Shown: positions 4,560 to 5,492 of the stretch, in pieces
Numbering within the stretch: position 1 is the first letter of the stretch
Layout: each line of letters begins with the position of its first letter
Source of the DNA: Ruminococcus difficilis
Lineage (GTDB): Bacteria; Bacillota_A; Clostridia; Oscillospirales; Acutalibacteraceae
Assembly: GCF_016680995.1 (NCBI RefSeq)
Contig: NZ_JAEQMG010000089.1
Span: 1 to 5,492 of the forward strand
Length of the DNA: 5,492 nucleotides
Reading direction: 5' to 3'
Made by a program: the position numbers and the translations under genes
Notes under the pieces: generated by a model
What the model was told of the DNA's origin: nothing
The model's input: the letters and a program-made list of their open reading frames with translations, nothing else
The model's database searches: none

Positions 4560-5492
4560 ATGGCGATTTATCATTTAGAAGCAAAAGCCGTCAGCCGCGG
4601 CTCAGGCAGAAGCGCGGTTGCAGCCGCAGCTTATATGAGTTGCTCAGAAATTCATAACGAATATGACGGCATAATGCATGACTTCACACGCAAAAGAGGG
4701 CTTGTTTGGGAACAGGTTTTTCTGCCTCGAAACGCGCCGCCTGAATGGAAAAGCAGGAGCGTTTTGTGGAACGCGGTTGAAGCCGCCGAGAAATCTAAGG
4801 ACAGCCGACTCGCGCGCGAATTGGTCGTCGCCTTGCCGGTTGAGCTTGACAAAACGCAATGGGTAAAATTGCTGACAGAGTATATTCAAAACAATTTTGT
4901 CGCAGAAGGAATGTGCGCCGACGTCGCCATTCACGACACAGACGGTCACAATCCCCACGCGCATATTTTGCTGACAGTCAGACCAATGGATAACAAAGGC
5001 AGATGGCAAAACAAAACCGAAAAAGAATATCTCTGCGTCAAAAACGGCGAAGAAAAAGGCTTCACTTCTTCGGAATTCCTGTCAGCAAAATCGAAAGGCT
5101 GGGAGAAGCAATATCAATATTTTGTCGGCAAAAAGAAGGTGTATATGCCGCCGTCAGAAGCGGAAAAGCACGGCTATGAACGCGTCAATAAATATCCGAA
5201 AAGCACGCGATTCGGTCGGCAGAATCCGATCGCCGCACGTTGGAACAGTGACGAGCAACTTGTCGTTTGGCGTGAGCAGTGGGCGCAGATCACAAACAAA
5301 TATCTTGACGAAGCGAACCGCGCCGACGCGCACATCGACCACCGCAGCTACGCCGACAGAGGGCTCGACGTGCAGCCGACAATTCATGAAGGCTATGTCG
5401 CTCGCACCATTGAGCAGAAAGGTTTTGTCGCCGACCGCTGTGCAATCAACCGTCAAATCAAGGCTGACAACGCCCTTCTCCGCGAGTTAAAG
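4560..5492 (+). CDS. mobA: MobA/MobL family relaxase (MobQ type), N-terminal part (runs off the right edge)
   Basis: 311 residues are present and the frame is open at the window end; full-length members are usually longer. It opens with MAIYHLEAK, nearly the same as the MAIYHLTAK of R1162/RSF1010 MobA. Tyr25, in AAAAYMSC, sits at the position of that enzyme's catalytic tyrosine. RELVVALPVEL (86-96) is the second family motif. The metal-binding histidines are His125, His133 and His135 in the IHD...NPHAH block. The enzyme would nick the minus strand at the adjacent oriT, bind the 5' end through Tyr25 and lead the strand into a recipient. The start is ATG 4560, with AAAGAGGTGA (4541-4550) upstream. 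A small hairpin, GGCTT/AAGCC (4519-4533), lies between oriT and this site. C-terminal domains, such as a helicase or primase, cannot be judged. Confidence 0.96.
   Translation, partial: MAIYHLEAKAVSRGSGRSAVAAAAYMSCSEIHNEYDGIMHDFTRKRGLVWEQVFLPRNAPPEWKSRSVLWNAVEAAEKSKDSRLARELVVALPVELDKTQWVKLLTEYIQNNFVAEGMCADVAIHDTDGHNPHAHILLTVRPMDNKGRWQNKTEKEYLCVKNGEEKGFTSSEFLSAKSKGWEKQYQYFVGKKKVYMPPSEAEKHGYERVNKYPKSTRFGRQNPIAARWNSDEQLVVWREQWAQITNKYLDEANRADAHIDHRSYADRGLDVQPTIHEGYVARTIEQKGFVADRCAINRQIKADNALLRELK

Noticed and set aside
4644..5009. Minus-strand open frame of 121 codons
   Set aside because: It lies antisense to the relaxase catalytic region, which has all family motifs on the plus strand.
5122..5490. 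Plus-strand open frame of 122 codons, basic and threonine/serine-rich
   Set aside because: It is an out-of-frame shadow of the relaxase gene, whose own frame stays open to the window end.

Overview
The window is an internal stretch of an integrative conjugative or mobilizable element from a Gram-positive host, most likely a gut-type member of the Clostridia. The basis is the gene set (a RepA_N initiator, a DnaC/DnaI-like helicase loader, a DUF3847 protein and a MobQ-type MobA/MobL relaxase), the AGGAGG-type ribosome binding sites and moderate GC. Both ends are open. A small excisionase-like gene runs off the left edge on the minus strand, and the relaxase gene runs off the right edge on the plus strand.

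Layout: 1-111 (minus) is the start of an excisionase-type helix-turn-helix protein. 112-267 is a regulatory region. 268-2556 (plus) is a 762-residue STAND-type NTPase with an unassigned N-terminal domain, an NB-ARC-like core and C-terminal TPRs. It ends at a strong intrinsic terminator (2565-2598). 2599-2653 is a second regulatory region. Then comes a tight operon: repA (2677-3366, TTG start), the DnaC-like loader (3363-4214) and the DUF3847 gene (4211-4432), joined by ATGA overlaps. The 4433-4559 gap carries an oriT, and the relaxase gene follows (4560 to the right edge).

Three non-coding structures stand out. (1) The two regulatory regions flanking the STAND gene are homologous and face away from each other. 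Each has three GTCAA/CTCAA repeats at an 11-bp period followed, at identical spacing, by a TAGAAT -10 box. One points left to the excisionase gene and one right to repA. This looks like a shared regulator switching excision and replication/mobilization together, with the STAND gene between the two promoters; the STAND protein itself is a candidate regulator (AfsR-like layout), though a defence role is also possible. (2) Inside repA there are three exact copies of AGAAAACTGTC, plus one degenerate copy, at an exact 23-bp period. They are read in three different codon frames and lie next to an A+T-rich stretch, which fits an iteron origin inside the initiator gene. (3) On the minus strand upstream of the relaxase gene lies TAAGTGCGCCCTT beside an inverted repeat, the nic architecture of MobQ plasmids such as RSF1010 and pSK41. 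Transfer from it would send the relaxase gene in last.

Together the window encodes excision control, replication of the excised circle, and the relaxase and origin for transfer. The integrase and any mating-channel genes would lie outside it.
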